From the NCBI GenBank assembly GCA_013285965.1, contig JABDGQ010000002.1:1-63453 (forward strand): a stretch of 63,453 nt of DNA, read 5' to 3'. Positions within the stretch are counted from its first letter, which is position 1. Each line of letters begins with the position of its first letter. A model generated the notes under the pieces. The model worked only from the letters and a program-made list of their open reading frames with translations, searched no databases and was not told the DNA's origin. The DNA comes from Chlamydiota bacterium (GTDB lineage Bacteria > Chlamydiota > Chlamydiia > Chlamydiales > Parachlamydiaceae). Below, piece by piece: positions 43,300 through 51,062 of the stretch. The translations under genes and the position numbers were made by a program.

Positions 43300-45535
43300 A
43301 AGTATTTAATAATTCGTTGATAGTGTTTAGTAGCTCTTGAGCTACAAAATAATTTTTATCAATATAAGCATTAGCACCCAATTGAAGACCATAGGAGCGG
43401 TCTCTATCTGAACCTCTGGCGGTACAAAATATAATGGGCAATTTATCAAATTTAGGCTGCGATCGAACAATTTTAACCAATTCAAAGCCATTTAAATTGG
43501 GCATTTCCACATCCGATAGTAATAAATCAATAGGCTCTTTTTCAATTATTGTTAATGCTTGCGCGCCATCATCGGCCACTATAATATTATAGCCTGCAGA
43601 TTTTAAAATATTTTGCAACACTGTCTGCATAGTTGGTGAATCCTCAGCCATTAAAATGGTCTTTGCTGGAATTATTTGTTGTTGATCATCTTTTGTGCTC
43701 ATTTCATGCTGCTCCGCTAATTTCTGTAATGTTTCTTGAAATGTCTGCAATAGTGCCACAGCATCCAAAATAGGGACGATGCGCCCGGATTCAAAAATAG
43801 TCATAGCCAACACATTTGGTATATTCATGACCTGTGGACCTATATTTTTTACTAAGACCTCTTGTTCACCAATGATTTCATCGACCCCGATTGCGGCAAC
43901 TATATTTTGCGCTTTAATTAAAAGTATTTGTTGCATCGCTTGCAAAGTAGCGGTAGGATCTGTAGCAATATTAATCAGTTTACTTAAATGCATATACGGA
44001 ATAATGCGTCCTTCAAAAGTGATTGCCTGATGCCCCTGTAGTGATTGAATGTCACTAGTTGGTAAGCGCAATACTTTCTTTACGGCTAAAATGGGTATAA
44101 TAAAATCTTCTCGGTTGGCATTAAGATAAATACCGCGAAAAGTAGCTAATGTTAGCGGTAAAACAATGCGAAAAGTTACCCCCAAACCTGGTTGATTTTC
44201 TATGGCAATTTTACCACCCAATTTTTCAACTTTATCGACCACTACCCCCATGCCAATACCACGCCCAGAAACACTAGTGATGGTTTTGCTAGTGGTAACA
44301 CCGGATTGAAATATTAATTCTAATATTTGTTCAGAACTTAGAGTTTGCAATTTTGCTGGATTGATTTTTCCTTCTTTTAAGGCTACTTCTTTGATTTTAT
44401 TTACATCAATGCCGGCACCATCGTCTGAAATGGCAATTTCTACACTATTGCCACTAGTTTGTGCAGCGGAAATAGTGATCGTTCCTTGGGGTGTTTTATT
44501 TTTTTGTGTACGGATATCAGATGATTCAATGCCATGATCCATGCTGTTGCGAATCAGGTGCGTTAAAGGATCTTTTAATTCTTCTAGTATGCGTCGGTCA
44601 ATTTCTATCTCACCACCTACCACATGCCATTGTACCTGTTTGTTGACAACTTGTCCTAAGTCTCGGATCATGCGCGGGAAAATAGTTAGAATGGTTGATA
44701 AAGGCTGCATCATCAATTGTTTTGTATCACTTAATAAAGTGTCCACTAGATGAGTAATAAAGTTATCATTGTGAATAGCAGAGCTAATGTTTTGATTGAG
44801 TTGCTTTTTGAAAATCGCTAAAAAATTATTTTGCCACTGATCTTCGTTGTTCCACTGCGTTGAAGCCTTCAAATCATTTGATTGGTGAGTGGGTGTATTT
44901 TTCCATTTTTGTTCATACTCAACCAATAAATCTGAAAGAGTTTTAAAATTTTGCAGATTTTGTGCTGCCATAAACTTTACTAATAACAATTCTTCAGCCG
45001 TTTGCAATAAATTATCTAACTTATCCACTGAAACGCGCATTGTGGTGGTGGCAGCGCCACTTGCCATAGTAGTGCTATGTTCTCTGATTTGGGGCGTTTG
45101 TATAACCATGCCACCGTTTTGTTCATTGGCGGCTTTGCAAATTTTGGCAAAATTTTGTATCAAAGGTATGAGTGTCGTGGAAGGGGGGTCAGCTAATCGT
45201 TCTTGTCTGATAAAAGCCTGCAGCCAATCAATCGCTGCATAAAAAGCATCAAATATTCCTTTGGCAGCTGTTATTTCTCCCTTTTTCCACACCGACAGAG
45301 CACCTTCCATACTATGGCATAGTTTTTCGACCTCTGTGAAATTTAATGAACGGCTGGCCGCCTTTAAACTATGAGCAAGGCGAAATATTGTTTCTAAAAG
45401 TTCTTGTTGGTGTAAGGCTGGGGGGTTAGCTTCAAGCTCAATTAAACTTTGCGAAAGGGAACTTAAATGTTCTTCACATTCTATTTTATAAGTCGCTAAA
45501 AGACTAGTTAAGAACTGTGTTTCTCTGTCGTCCAA
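43292..45535 (-). CDS. cheA: CheA-type histidine kinase with fused receiver domain
   Basis: In this 747-residue protein the Hpt domain has phosphorylatable His55 (RLAHSLKAASRS). Linker and P3 dimerisation helices occupy about 150-300. The HATPase domain has DPLTHLIRNSMDHGIE, DDGAGID and SGRGIGMGVVVDKV. A CheW-like domain (about 470-600) is followed by a C-terminal receiver (about 630-747) with MAEDSPTM, DVEMPNLNG and a conserved Lys. No separate P2 CheY-binding domain is apparent. This architecture matches the hybrid CheA proteins of alternative chemosensory systems (WspE, FrzE). The start is TTG 45535, seven bases after AGGA. It lies 25 bp after the receptor gene. Confidence 0.95.
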   Translation of the reverse strand: MDDRETQFLTSLLATYKIECEEHLSSLSQSLIELEANPPALHQQELLETIFRLAHSLKAASRSLNFTEVEKLCHSMEGALSVWKKGEITAAKGIFDAFYAAIDWLQAFIRQERLADPPSTTLIPLIQNFAKICKAANEQNGGMVIQTPQIREHSTTMASGAATTTMRVSVDKLDNLLQTAEELLLVKFMAAQNLQNFKTLSDLLVEYEQKWKNTPTHQSNDLKASTQWNNEDQWQNNFLAIFKKQLNQNISSAIHNDNFITHLVDTLLSDTKQLMMQPLSTILTIFPRMIRDLGQVVNKQVQWHVVGGEIEIDRRILEELKDPLTHLIRNSMDHGIESSDIRTQKNKTPQGTITISAAQTSGNSVEIAISDDGAGIDVNKIKEVALKEGKINPAKLQTLSSEQILELIFQSGVTTSKTITSVSGRGIGMGVVVDKVEKLGGKIAIENQPGLGVTFRIVLPLTLATFRGIYLNANREDFIIPILAVKKVLRLPTSDIQSLQGHQAITFEGRIIPYMHLSKLINIATDPTATLQAMQQILLIKAQNIVAAIGVDEIIGEQEVLVKNIGPQVMNIPNVLAMTIFESGRIVPILDAVALLQTFQETLQKLAEQHEMSTKDDQQQIIPAKTILMAEDSPTMQTVLQNILKSAGYNIIVADDGAQALTIIEKEPIDLLLSDVEMPNLNGFELVKIVRSQPKFDKLPIIFCTARGSDRDRSYGLQLGANAYIDKNYFVAQELLNTINELLNTYE

Positions 45536-45560
45536 ATTGATTCCTACGAAATTTGCATTG

Positions 45561-47417
45561 TTAGTAGCGATATTCTTTTATAATATCCCTTAGGGTCTGC
45601 CCAACTTCATTGAGATTTGCAATGCGACCTTCAATTTGATGCATATTATTTACTTGTTGATCAGTAGCTTTTTGAATGCTTTCCATGGCTCGCGTAACTT
45701 GCTGTGTTCCCAGTAACTGTTTTTGACTAGAGGTGACTATTTGTTCGGCTGCTTTTACGACGCTGGCTATTTTTTGTGCTAATGCCCGTATTGATTGGTT
45801 AGTTTGAGCAGAGTGATGTGCCCCTTGTATCACTGTTTGAGCACCTTGTCCGGTAGCTTGCACAGCGGCTGTCATGCTATTTTGGATATCGTGCAATATT
45901 TTTCTAATCTGTATAGTGGCTTGTTTGGATTGTTCGGCTAAGCTATGCATTTCTTGCGCAACGACGACGAATCCTTTGCCTTGAGCCTCGGCGCGCGTGG
46001 CTTCTATGGCAGCATTTACTGCAAGTAAGTGTGATTGTTCAGCTAAATCATTAACGGTATTGATGATATCACCGATTAATTGGTTGTGTTCATTGAGTTT
46101 TATAATAGCTAGATGAATTGTTTGCATATCGTCTTGAATGCGATTCATCCCTTGAATCGTTTCATCAATGGCATGTTCACTTTGTTGTAGGACATCCATA
46201 GTATTCGCTAAGATTTCACTAGCATTTTTAGCTTTATTAGATACATCTTGACCGGTATTTTTTAATTCTTCAATCGTATTGGTAGTTTGATTAATGGCGT
46301 TAGCTGTTTGGGCAGTAGTGTTTGAAATATCATGTACGGTAACCAAAATTTCTTGAACTGACTCTGTTAAAATTTTTGTCTCGTGTTGCAGTTGATTGCT
46401 TAACCATCTAAAGCTGCGTAAAATCTGATAAATGGCAAAGCCCAGAGCCAATCCAATGATAATTATTGTCCATAAAATGTTACTTTTTATCGATGCTATG
46501 AGATCGTGGCTCTCTTCAATACTTTTATAATACAATTGTTTTTCAACAGCGCGCAAAGAGTCAATATAAGCGCTCATGTTTCGCCACCACATTAATGGAT
46601 CAATGGCAATATTGACATTTGGTCCGCTCTTATAAATTAAACTCTCCATGCTGACAATCATACTTGCTGGTGCACGGGTTGTAGCATTAAAAAGTTCGTC
46701 TTCACGATCGGGTGCGAATTCAAAGTAAATTTGCTTATAAGCTTGCTGACGGCCACGCAATTCAATGAATTGATTATATTCGCTGGTTGAGATTTGACCA
46801 TTTTCCGATAGCGTGACATATACAAGGGTTCTTGCAAAATTAGTATCCACGCGCAAATGAATCATTATAAATCGCAAAAAAATGCTTTGGGAAAGTGGTG
46901 TGGTTTCCAATAGTTGAGTAAGTGCAATATTTTGAATATCGTTGACGATATAAGAAAAACTAGCAATCAGCTGATCGTTAATGCTCTCATAGTATTGTGA
47001 TATTTGAGCTAAGTCTATTTGTTTATTTTCTATTAATTTGTGTTTTTCTACAATATGATTAAGTTCAGTTAGTGTGTGGTTCAGACTACTTATAATTAGC
47101 GTGTCGGAGGGATAATTCTTAATTCTATTGATAATATTGCCAATTGCTTCCTGCAATTCTTCATCTAATTTTTCAAAATCACTAAATACTGTCGGATTAA
47201 CAATCTCTTTTATTAATAATGTAGCGCGGGCTTTGTCTAATTGGACAAACTTAATTAATCGACTAATATCATCGCTGATTTGATAGAGCTCTACGATATG
47301 TTCAATGCTTTTAAGACTATGATATTTATTTAACAGTAGATTAGCAACAAATCCTAGCGTAGCAAGAAAGGGGAGCATAATTAATAAAAACAAGCGATGC
47401 TTCATTTTTATGCGCAT
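45561..47417 (-). CDS. Methyl-accepting chemotaxis-type receptor with NIT-like sensor
   Basis: In this 618-residue protein the N-terminal membrane helix (about 8-28) precedes a 280-residue extracytoplasmic helical region containing a DKARATLLIKE motif and DPLMWWRNMSAYIDSLRAVEKQL. This pattern resembles nitrate/nitrite-sensing (NIT) domains. The second membrane helix (about 312-332) leads, without a recognisable HAMP domain, into a standard signalling coiled coil whose tip is LAEQSHLLAVNAAIEATRAE, then GKGFVVVAQEMHSLAEQS. Such receptors control CheA through CheW. It overlaps cheW by 10 bases and is probably coupled. The natural ligand is unknown. Confidence 0.93.
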   Translation of the reverse strand: MRIKMKHRLFLLIMLPFLATLGFVANLLLNKYHSLKSIEHIVELYQISDDISRLIKFVQLDKARATLLIKEIVNPTVFSDFEKLDEELQEAIGNIINRIKNYPSDTLIISSLNHTLTELNHIVEKHKLIENKQIDLAQISQYYESINDQLIASFSYIVNDIQNIALTQLLETTPLSQSIFLRFIMIHLRVDTNFARTLVYVTLSENGQISTSEYNQFIELRGRQQAYKQIYFEFAPDREDELFNATTRAPASMIVSMESLIYKSGPNVNIAIDPLMWWRNMSAYIDSLRAVEKQLYYKSIEESHDLIASIKSNILWTIIIIGLALGFAIYQILRSFRWLSNQLQHETKILTESVQEILVTVHDISNTTAQTANAINQTTNTIEELKNTGQDVSNKAKNASEILANTMDVLQQSEHAIDETIQGMNRIQDDMQTIHLAIIKLNEHNQLIGDIINTVNDLAEQSHLLAVNAAIEATRAEAQGKGFVVVAQEMHSLAEQSKQATIQIRKILHDIQNSMTAAVQATGQGAQTVIQGAHHSAQTNQSIRALAQKIASVVKAAEQIVTSSQKQLLGTQQVTRAMESIQKATDQQVNNMHQIEGRIANLNEVGQTLRDIIKEYRY

Positions 47418-47932
47418 ATAAAATAATTTCCAAGTTGTTCTATTAAGTGCTTTCCATCTAAAACTATTATTGAATCACTACCTGTCCCTTTTATAAACTG
47501 TTTATCAATCTTATTAGGCAGGGGTTGCGTATCTATTTTGTGGTATGAAATTTCAATAACTCCTTTGATTTCATCGCTGGAAATAGCCATCCCCACGTTT
47601 GGATGATTAAGAATAATTACATGAGGTGAAGGCTCGTTTAACTCAGATATACCAAAAAAACATTTTAAATCAATCAACAATATAATCTTACGATGTACGT
47701 GCATAATTCCCTGACAAAAAATGGGTAATTTATGCAATGTGGTGCGATTAGTAAAAATTGAAACTGATTTAATATATTTTGTTTCAATGGCATAAGCAAC
47801 TTGATCTAAAAAAAATACAAGTACAGATATTTTTGGCAATTCAATTTTATCAATATTGGTGAGCTGATCTTGCTTATCCTCAGTATTAGTGTGATTAGGA
47901 GTATTAAAGTGGTCAGATTGAGAAATATTCAT
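47408..47932 (-). CDS. cheW: CheW-like coupling protein
   Basis: This 174-residue protein has a 30-residue polar N-terminal extension, then the CheW fold: ISVLVFFLDQVAYAIETKYIKSV, KLPIFCQGIMHVHRKIILLIDL (the usual NLRG block is altered), HVIILNHPNVGMAISSDEIKGVIEI and a final helix. CheW couples receptor and kinase arrays. It is the first gene of the chemosensory operon. Upstream, 47933-48128 carries a MITE end fragment and an AT-rich stretch. Confidence 0.9.
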   Translation of the reverse strand: MNISQSDHFNTPNHTNTEDKQDQLTNIDKIELPKISVLVFFLDQVAYAIETKYIKSVSIFTNRTTLHKLPIFCQGIMHVHRKIILLIDLKCFFGISELNEPSPHVIILNHPNVGMAISSDEIKGVIEISYHKIDTQPLPNKIDKQFIKGTGSDSIIVLDGKHLIEQLGNYFICA

Positions 47933-47982
47933 AAGGCTAGCCTAATTATTTTTTTAGTCTGAGTTAGGTTTTTTAAGCTATG

Positions 47983-48032
47983 GGCCAAAAAAGACAATTT
48001 TAACAAATAAACGTAGTTTCGAAAGAAGTCTA
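47983..48032. mobile_element. Truncated MITE (right half) upstream of the chemosensory operon
   Basis: The segment ends with TTTCGAAAGAAGTCTA (48017-48032), identical to the right terminal repeat of the 2001-2164 MITE. It shares the preceding block (GCCAAAAAAGACAATTTTAA) with it. The left half is missing. Confidence 0.75.
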
Positions 48033-48128
48033 ATATATAATTTATTTTGATAAAAATAAATTGATAAATTATAGTCCGTTCTTGCAGAGCATGTCACTAT
48101 TCTTTATATCTTTTTGAGGAGTGTTATT

Positions 48129-48668
48129 ATGAGTACAAACAAAAACAAACCAGATCATGATCATAAAAATAATGCCACTCATACAGCTAAGGAAGGGTTA
48201 AATCCCCATAATCATACATCAGAACCACATGCGAATTCTAAGCAACAAATGGCCTTAAATAAACTAGCCTCTTCTTTAAGTGCTACTGACGTACATGAAC
48301 TGTGGCATTCATTAGACCAATCCTCAATGACTTTAAAGCAGGCAATCGAAGATATTAGCACATTTTGTAATACACTTGGACTTGATCAGCCACTTGTAGT
48401 GTCTGATAATCAAAAATTACAAAAATGGCCATTTATTCATACTATTGAAACGGCTCACCATGTTTTAGATCAATTGCAAAGCCTTTCAGCAAAAGATTTG
48501 GATAAAATTATTTATGCTAAAGATCAAAAAACAAAAGGCCCCTTTTTAAATGCTATGAAAACCATGTGTGCCCAATTAGCCTTGTGTACAGAGAAGATGC
48601 ATCAATATGAAAAAAAATTCGCTATTTGTGAAAAAACATTTTCATCGCTGTTAAATTCCACTAAATGA
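48129..48668 (+). CDS. Hypothetical His/Asn-rich protein
   Basis: This 179-residue protein starts at ATG 48129 behind GAGGAG; an earlier in-frame start (48114) precedes the ribosome binding site and is rejected. The N-terminal 45 residues are unusually rich in His, Asn, Lys and Thr (DHDHKNNATHTAKEG, NPHNHTSEPH), possibly metal-binding or a disordered secretion leader. The remainder is helical (HELWHSLDQSSMTLKQAIED, HHVLDQLQSLSAKDLDKI). No family was recognised. It diverges from cheW across the MITE fragment. Confidence 0.6.
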   Translation: MSTNKNKPDHDHKNNATHTAKEGLNPHNHTSEPHANSKQQMALNKLASSLSATDVHELWHSLDQSSMTLKQAIEDISTFCNTLGLDQPLVVSDNQKLQKWPFIHTIETAHHVLDQLQSLSAKDLDKIIYAKDQKTKGPFLNAMKTMCAQLALCTEKMHQYEKKFAICEKTFSSLLNSTK

Positions 48669-48869
48669 GGCAGCTATTCATTTTAATCTTTGCATTTAAT
48701 TTGTAAAAAGCTGAATTTTGAGTTTTTTAATGAGGTTGGCAACATTGTTCTTTCTTTATTATTGGCAAGTCCAGCCCTAACATTTGCCGATTTCATGTTA
48801 TTAGAGTAATCTCTCTTTTGCGCTGTGCAAGCCATAGCTTAATTAATGCTGTAATTGAGATGTAGTTTT

Positions 48870-50267
48870 ATGAAAAATCTTCAGAGCGATGTAGTAATTA
48901 TAGGTTCGGGTCCAGCTGGTCAAAAAGCGGCTATTCAGGCTGCTAAATTTGGCAAGCAAGTTATTGTTGTTGAGCGAGATCCTAGCCCAGGGGGAGCTTG
49001 TCTTTATTCAGGGACGATTCCATCAAAAACTTTTCGTGAATCCGTTGTCGATCTTACCCGTTTTTATGATCGTCATTTTGAAGGGCAAGATTACATTTTG
49101 CCTGAAGTAACCATCTCAGATCTTAATAAACGTTTGCACACAGTCATTGTTGAAGAACAAGAGATGATTGCTCGTCAATTTAAAAGCAATGGCATTCAAT
49201 GCATTAAGGGTTCGGCCCGTTTTGAAAATCAAAATACTTTGTTAGTAGTCGATGATAACTACCGTTTGATTTATCAAATTAAAGCAAATGTTTTTATTAT
49301 TGCTACCGGATCTAGTCCACGTAACCCAACAGACGTTCCTTTTGATAAAGAGGTGATTTTAGATTCATCGACATTATTACAGATAGGGCGCGTGCCAAAA
49401 AGTATGATTGTACTTGGTGGTGGTATCATCGGTTCTGAATATGCCAGCTTTTTTGCTGCATTAGGTACAGAAGTTTTTGTCATTGATCGGCGAGATCGCA
49501 TGCTACCTATGTTAGACGCTGAAATCGGTATTCATTTACAAACAGCATTAACTGATATTGGACTTAAATTTAGTGGTCAAAAAGAGCCCATTGAAATAGC
49601 GCGACGCGACGATCATGCTTTTGTAAAGTTTAAAGATGGATCAATCCTTGAAGCAGAAGTTTTATTGTATGCATTAGGTCGTACGGCTAATGTAGAAGCA
49701 TTGCATCTTGATAATACAGGTATACAGGTCGACCCTAAAGGATATATTCCAGTTAATGCCTTGTTTCAAACGATTATACCACATATATATGCAGTAGGTG
49801 ATGTCATTGGGGGTCCTTGTCTAGCTTCTACTAGTATGGAGCAGGGGCGGTTAGCCGCATTACACGCTTGTGGAGCGCAAACGCATCACTTTCCAACATT
49901 TTATCCTGTTGGTATCTATACTATTCCCGAAATTTCTTGCTGTGGATATACAGAAGAAGAGCTTAAATATTGGGGATTTCATTATGAAGTGGGCCGCGCT
50001 CATTTTTATGAAATAGCCAGAAGTCATATAGTTAGTGATAATTCTGGATTATTTAAAATTATTTTCCATGCTGAAACTTTAGAAATCTTAGGAGTGCATG
50101 TTATTGGACGTAACGCTACTGAAGTCATTCATATTGGTCAAGTGGCTATTAGTTTAAGGGCGCATTTGGATTATTTTATTGATCACATATTTAACTATCC
50201 TACCTATGCAGAAGGTTATCGTATTGCCGCACTAAATGGAATTAACAAAATTAAATTTAAAAAATAG
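48870..50267 (+). CDS. sthA: Soluble pyridine nucleotide transhydrogenase (SthA-like flavoprotein)
   Basis: This 465-residue flavin disulfide reductase-fold protein has an FAD motif VVIIGSGPAGQKAA, GGACLYSGTIPSKTFRE in place of the redox-active Cys pair, an NAD(P) motif VLGGGIIGSEYASFFAALG, YAVGDVIGG and a C-terminal YPTYAEGYRIAAL dimer domain. A single Cys followed by GTIPSK-x-x-RE is the SthA signature that separates it from lipoamide dehydrogenase. It balances NADH and NADPH pools. The start is ATG 48870; an in-frame TTG 15 bases upstream is rejected. The stop codon TAG is the first triplet of a MITE. Confidence 0.9.
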   Translation: MKNLQSDVVIIGSGPAGQKAAIQAAKFGKQVIVVERDPSPGGACLYSGTIPSKTFRESVVDLTRFYDRHFEGQDYILPEVTISDLNKRLHTVIVEEQEMIARQFKSNGIQCIKGSARFENQNTLLVVDDNYRLIYQIKANVFIIATGSSPRNPTDVPFDKEVILDSSTLLQIGRVPKSMIVLGGGIIGSEYASFFAALGTEVFVIDRRDRMLPMLDAEIGIHLQTALTDIGLKFSGQKEPIEIARRDDHAFVKFKDGSILEAEVLLYALGRTANVEALHLDNTGIQVDPKGYIPVNALFQTIIPHIYAVGDVIGGPCLASTSMEQGRLAALHACGAQTHHFPTFYPVGIYTIPEISCCGYTEEELKYWGFHYEVGRAHFYEIARSHIVSDNSGLFKIIFHAETLEILGVHVIGRNATEVIHIGQVAISLRAHLDYFIDHIFNYPTYAEGYRIAALNGINKIKFKK

Positions 50268-50406
50268 ACTTCTTTGGAAGTTGGCTTTTTTTGAAAAAGT
50301 TGATATTTTTTGAAATAGCATATGGGCGATATGATCGAAAAATTTGGGATTAAAGATGCCAAAAAAGACGATTTTAACAAACAAATGTAATTTAGAAAGA
50401 AGTCTA
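50265..50406. mobile_element. 142-bp MITE (copy B), providing the sthA stop codon
   Basis: It begins TAGACTTCTTTGGAAG at 50265 and ends TTTAGAAAGAAGTCTA at 50406. The right half is nearly identical to copy A at 2001-2164. The first three bases are the TAG stop of sthA. Within the 324-bp gap before the next gene no other feature is seen. Confidence 0.85.
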
Positions 50407-50591
50407 ATAAATTGCACTAGTCTAAAACTGGTGTATGGTTGTGGCTAGGAACAATTCTTGTCATTTGTTAATGTTTGTGTTAGTATATTCAAGTAAGCTG
50501 ACTTATACCTAGAACAGATTTGAATCTAGTATTAACAACTGACGACACGCCCCAAATAAATCTCATTTTTTCGCCTCTGTGGAGAATTCTA

Positions 50592-51029
50592 ATGGCTAAA
50601 ATTGTCAATTTAATTAATCCTGACGAAATCACGCCAGCAGCACCAGATTTCGCCAAAAAAAATAAAGAAAATGTACTGAATAATAATTGTTTTTCAGAAA
50701 GCATTTTTGCTGCCCATAAAATATTAAAACGACTGCACACGACTGAAGGCGATAATATAAACGGCCAGAGGGCTAATTACGAAAATAGAGAGCTTGGCTC
50801 TAATATTTTGCGCATTGCATTTTTGCTTGGATGTGTTTGTGCGGCTTTGTTTTGTATCGGTTTGCTTATGTGGCGTTTTGCTACTAGCGTCTCATCGGTC
50901 TTTTCATCATTTCGCTCTCATTCAGACATCAATATTAAGTTCAGTTTAATGGTAAGTTGTATTTTGATGTTAATGTGCATATGCGGTCTTTTTATGCCAA
51001 AGAAAATGTATTCAATCATTACCCGTTAA
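50592..51029 (+). CDS. Candidate inclusion-membrane (Inc-like) protein with a bilobed hydrophobic domain
   Basis: This 145-residue protein starts at ATG 50592 behind GGAG; a longer upstream frame is rejected. There is no cleavable signal peptide. Two membrane helices lie at about 72-95 (ILRIAFLLGCVCAALFCIGL) and 115-136 (KFSLMVSCILMLMCICGLF), separated by a 20-residue Ser-rich loop, with only a short tail behind. This is the bilobed hydrophobic pattern of chlamydial Inc proteins, which are inserted in the inclusion membrane by the type III system. The assignment is from topology only. Confidence 0.6.
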   Translation: MAKIVNLINPDEITPAAPDFAKKNKENVLNNNCFSESIFAAHKILKRLHTTEGDNINGQRANYENRELGSNILRIAFLLGCVCAALFCIGLLMWRFATSVSSVFSSFRSHSDINIKFSLMVSCILMLMCICGLFMPKKMYSIITR

Positions 51030-51062
51030 AAATTATTCGTCTACCTTGTTAGCTATTGTGGG

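Noticed and set aside
48669-48869. Search for a tRNA or small RNA in the gap before sthA
   Set aside because: No cloverleaf-compatible arms or strong hairpin could be found by eye.
48870-50267. Annotation as lipoamide dehydrogenase
   Set aside because: The redox-active Cys pair is missing; the single Cys followed by GTIPSK-x-x-RE matches SthA.
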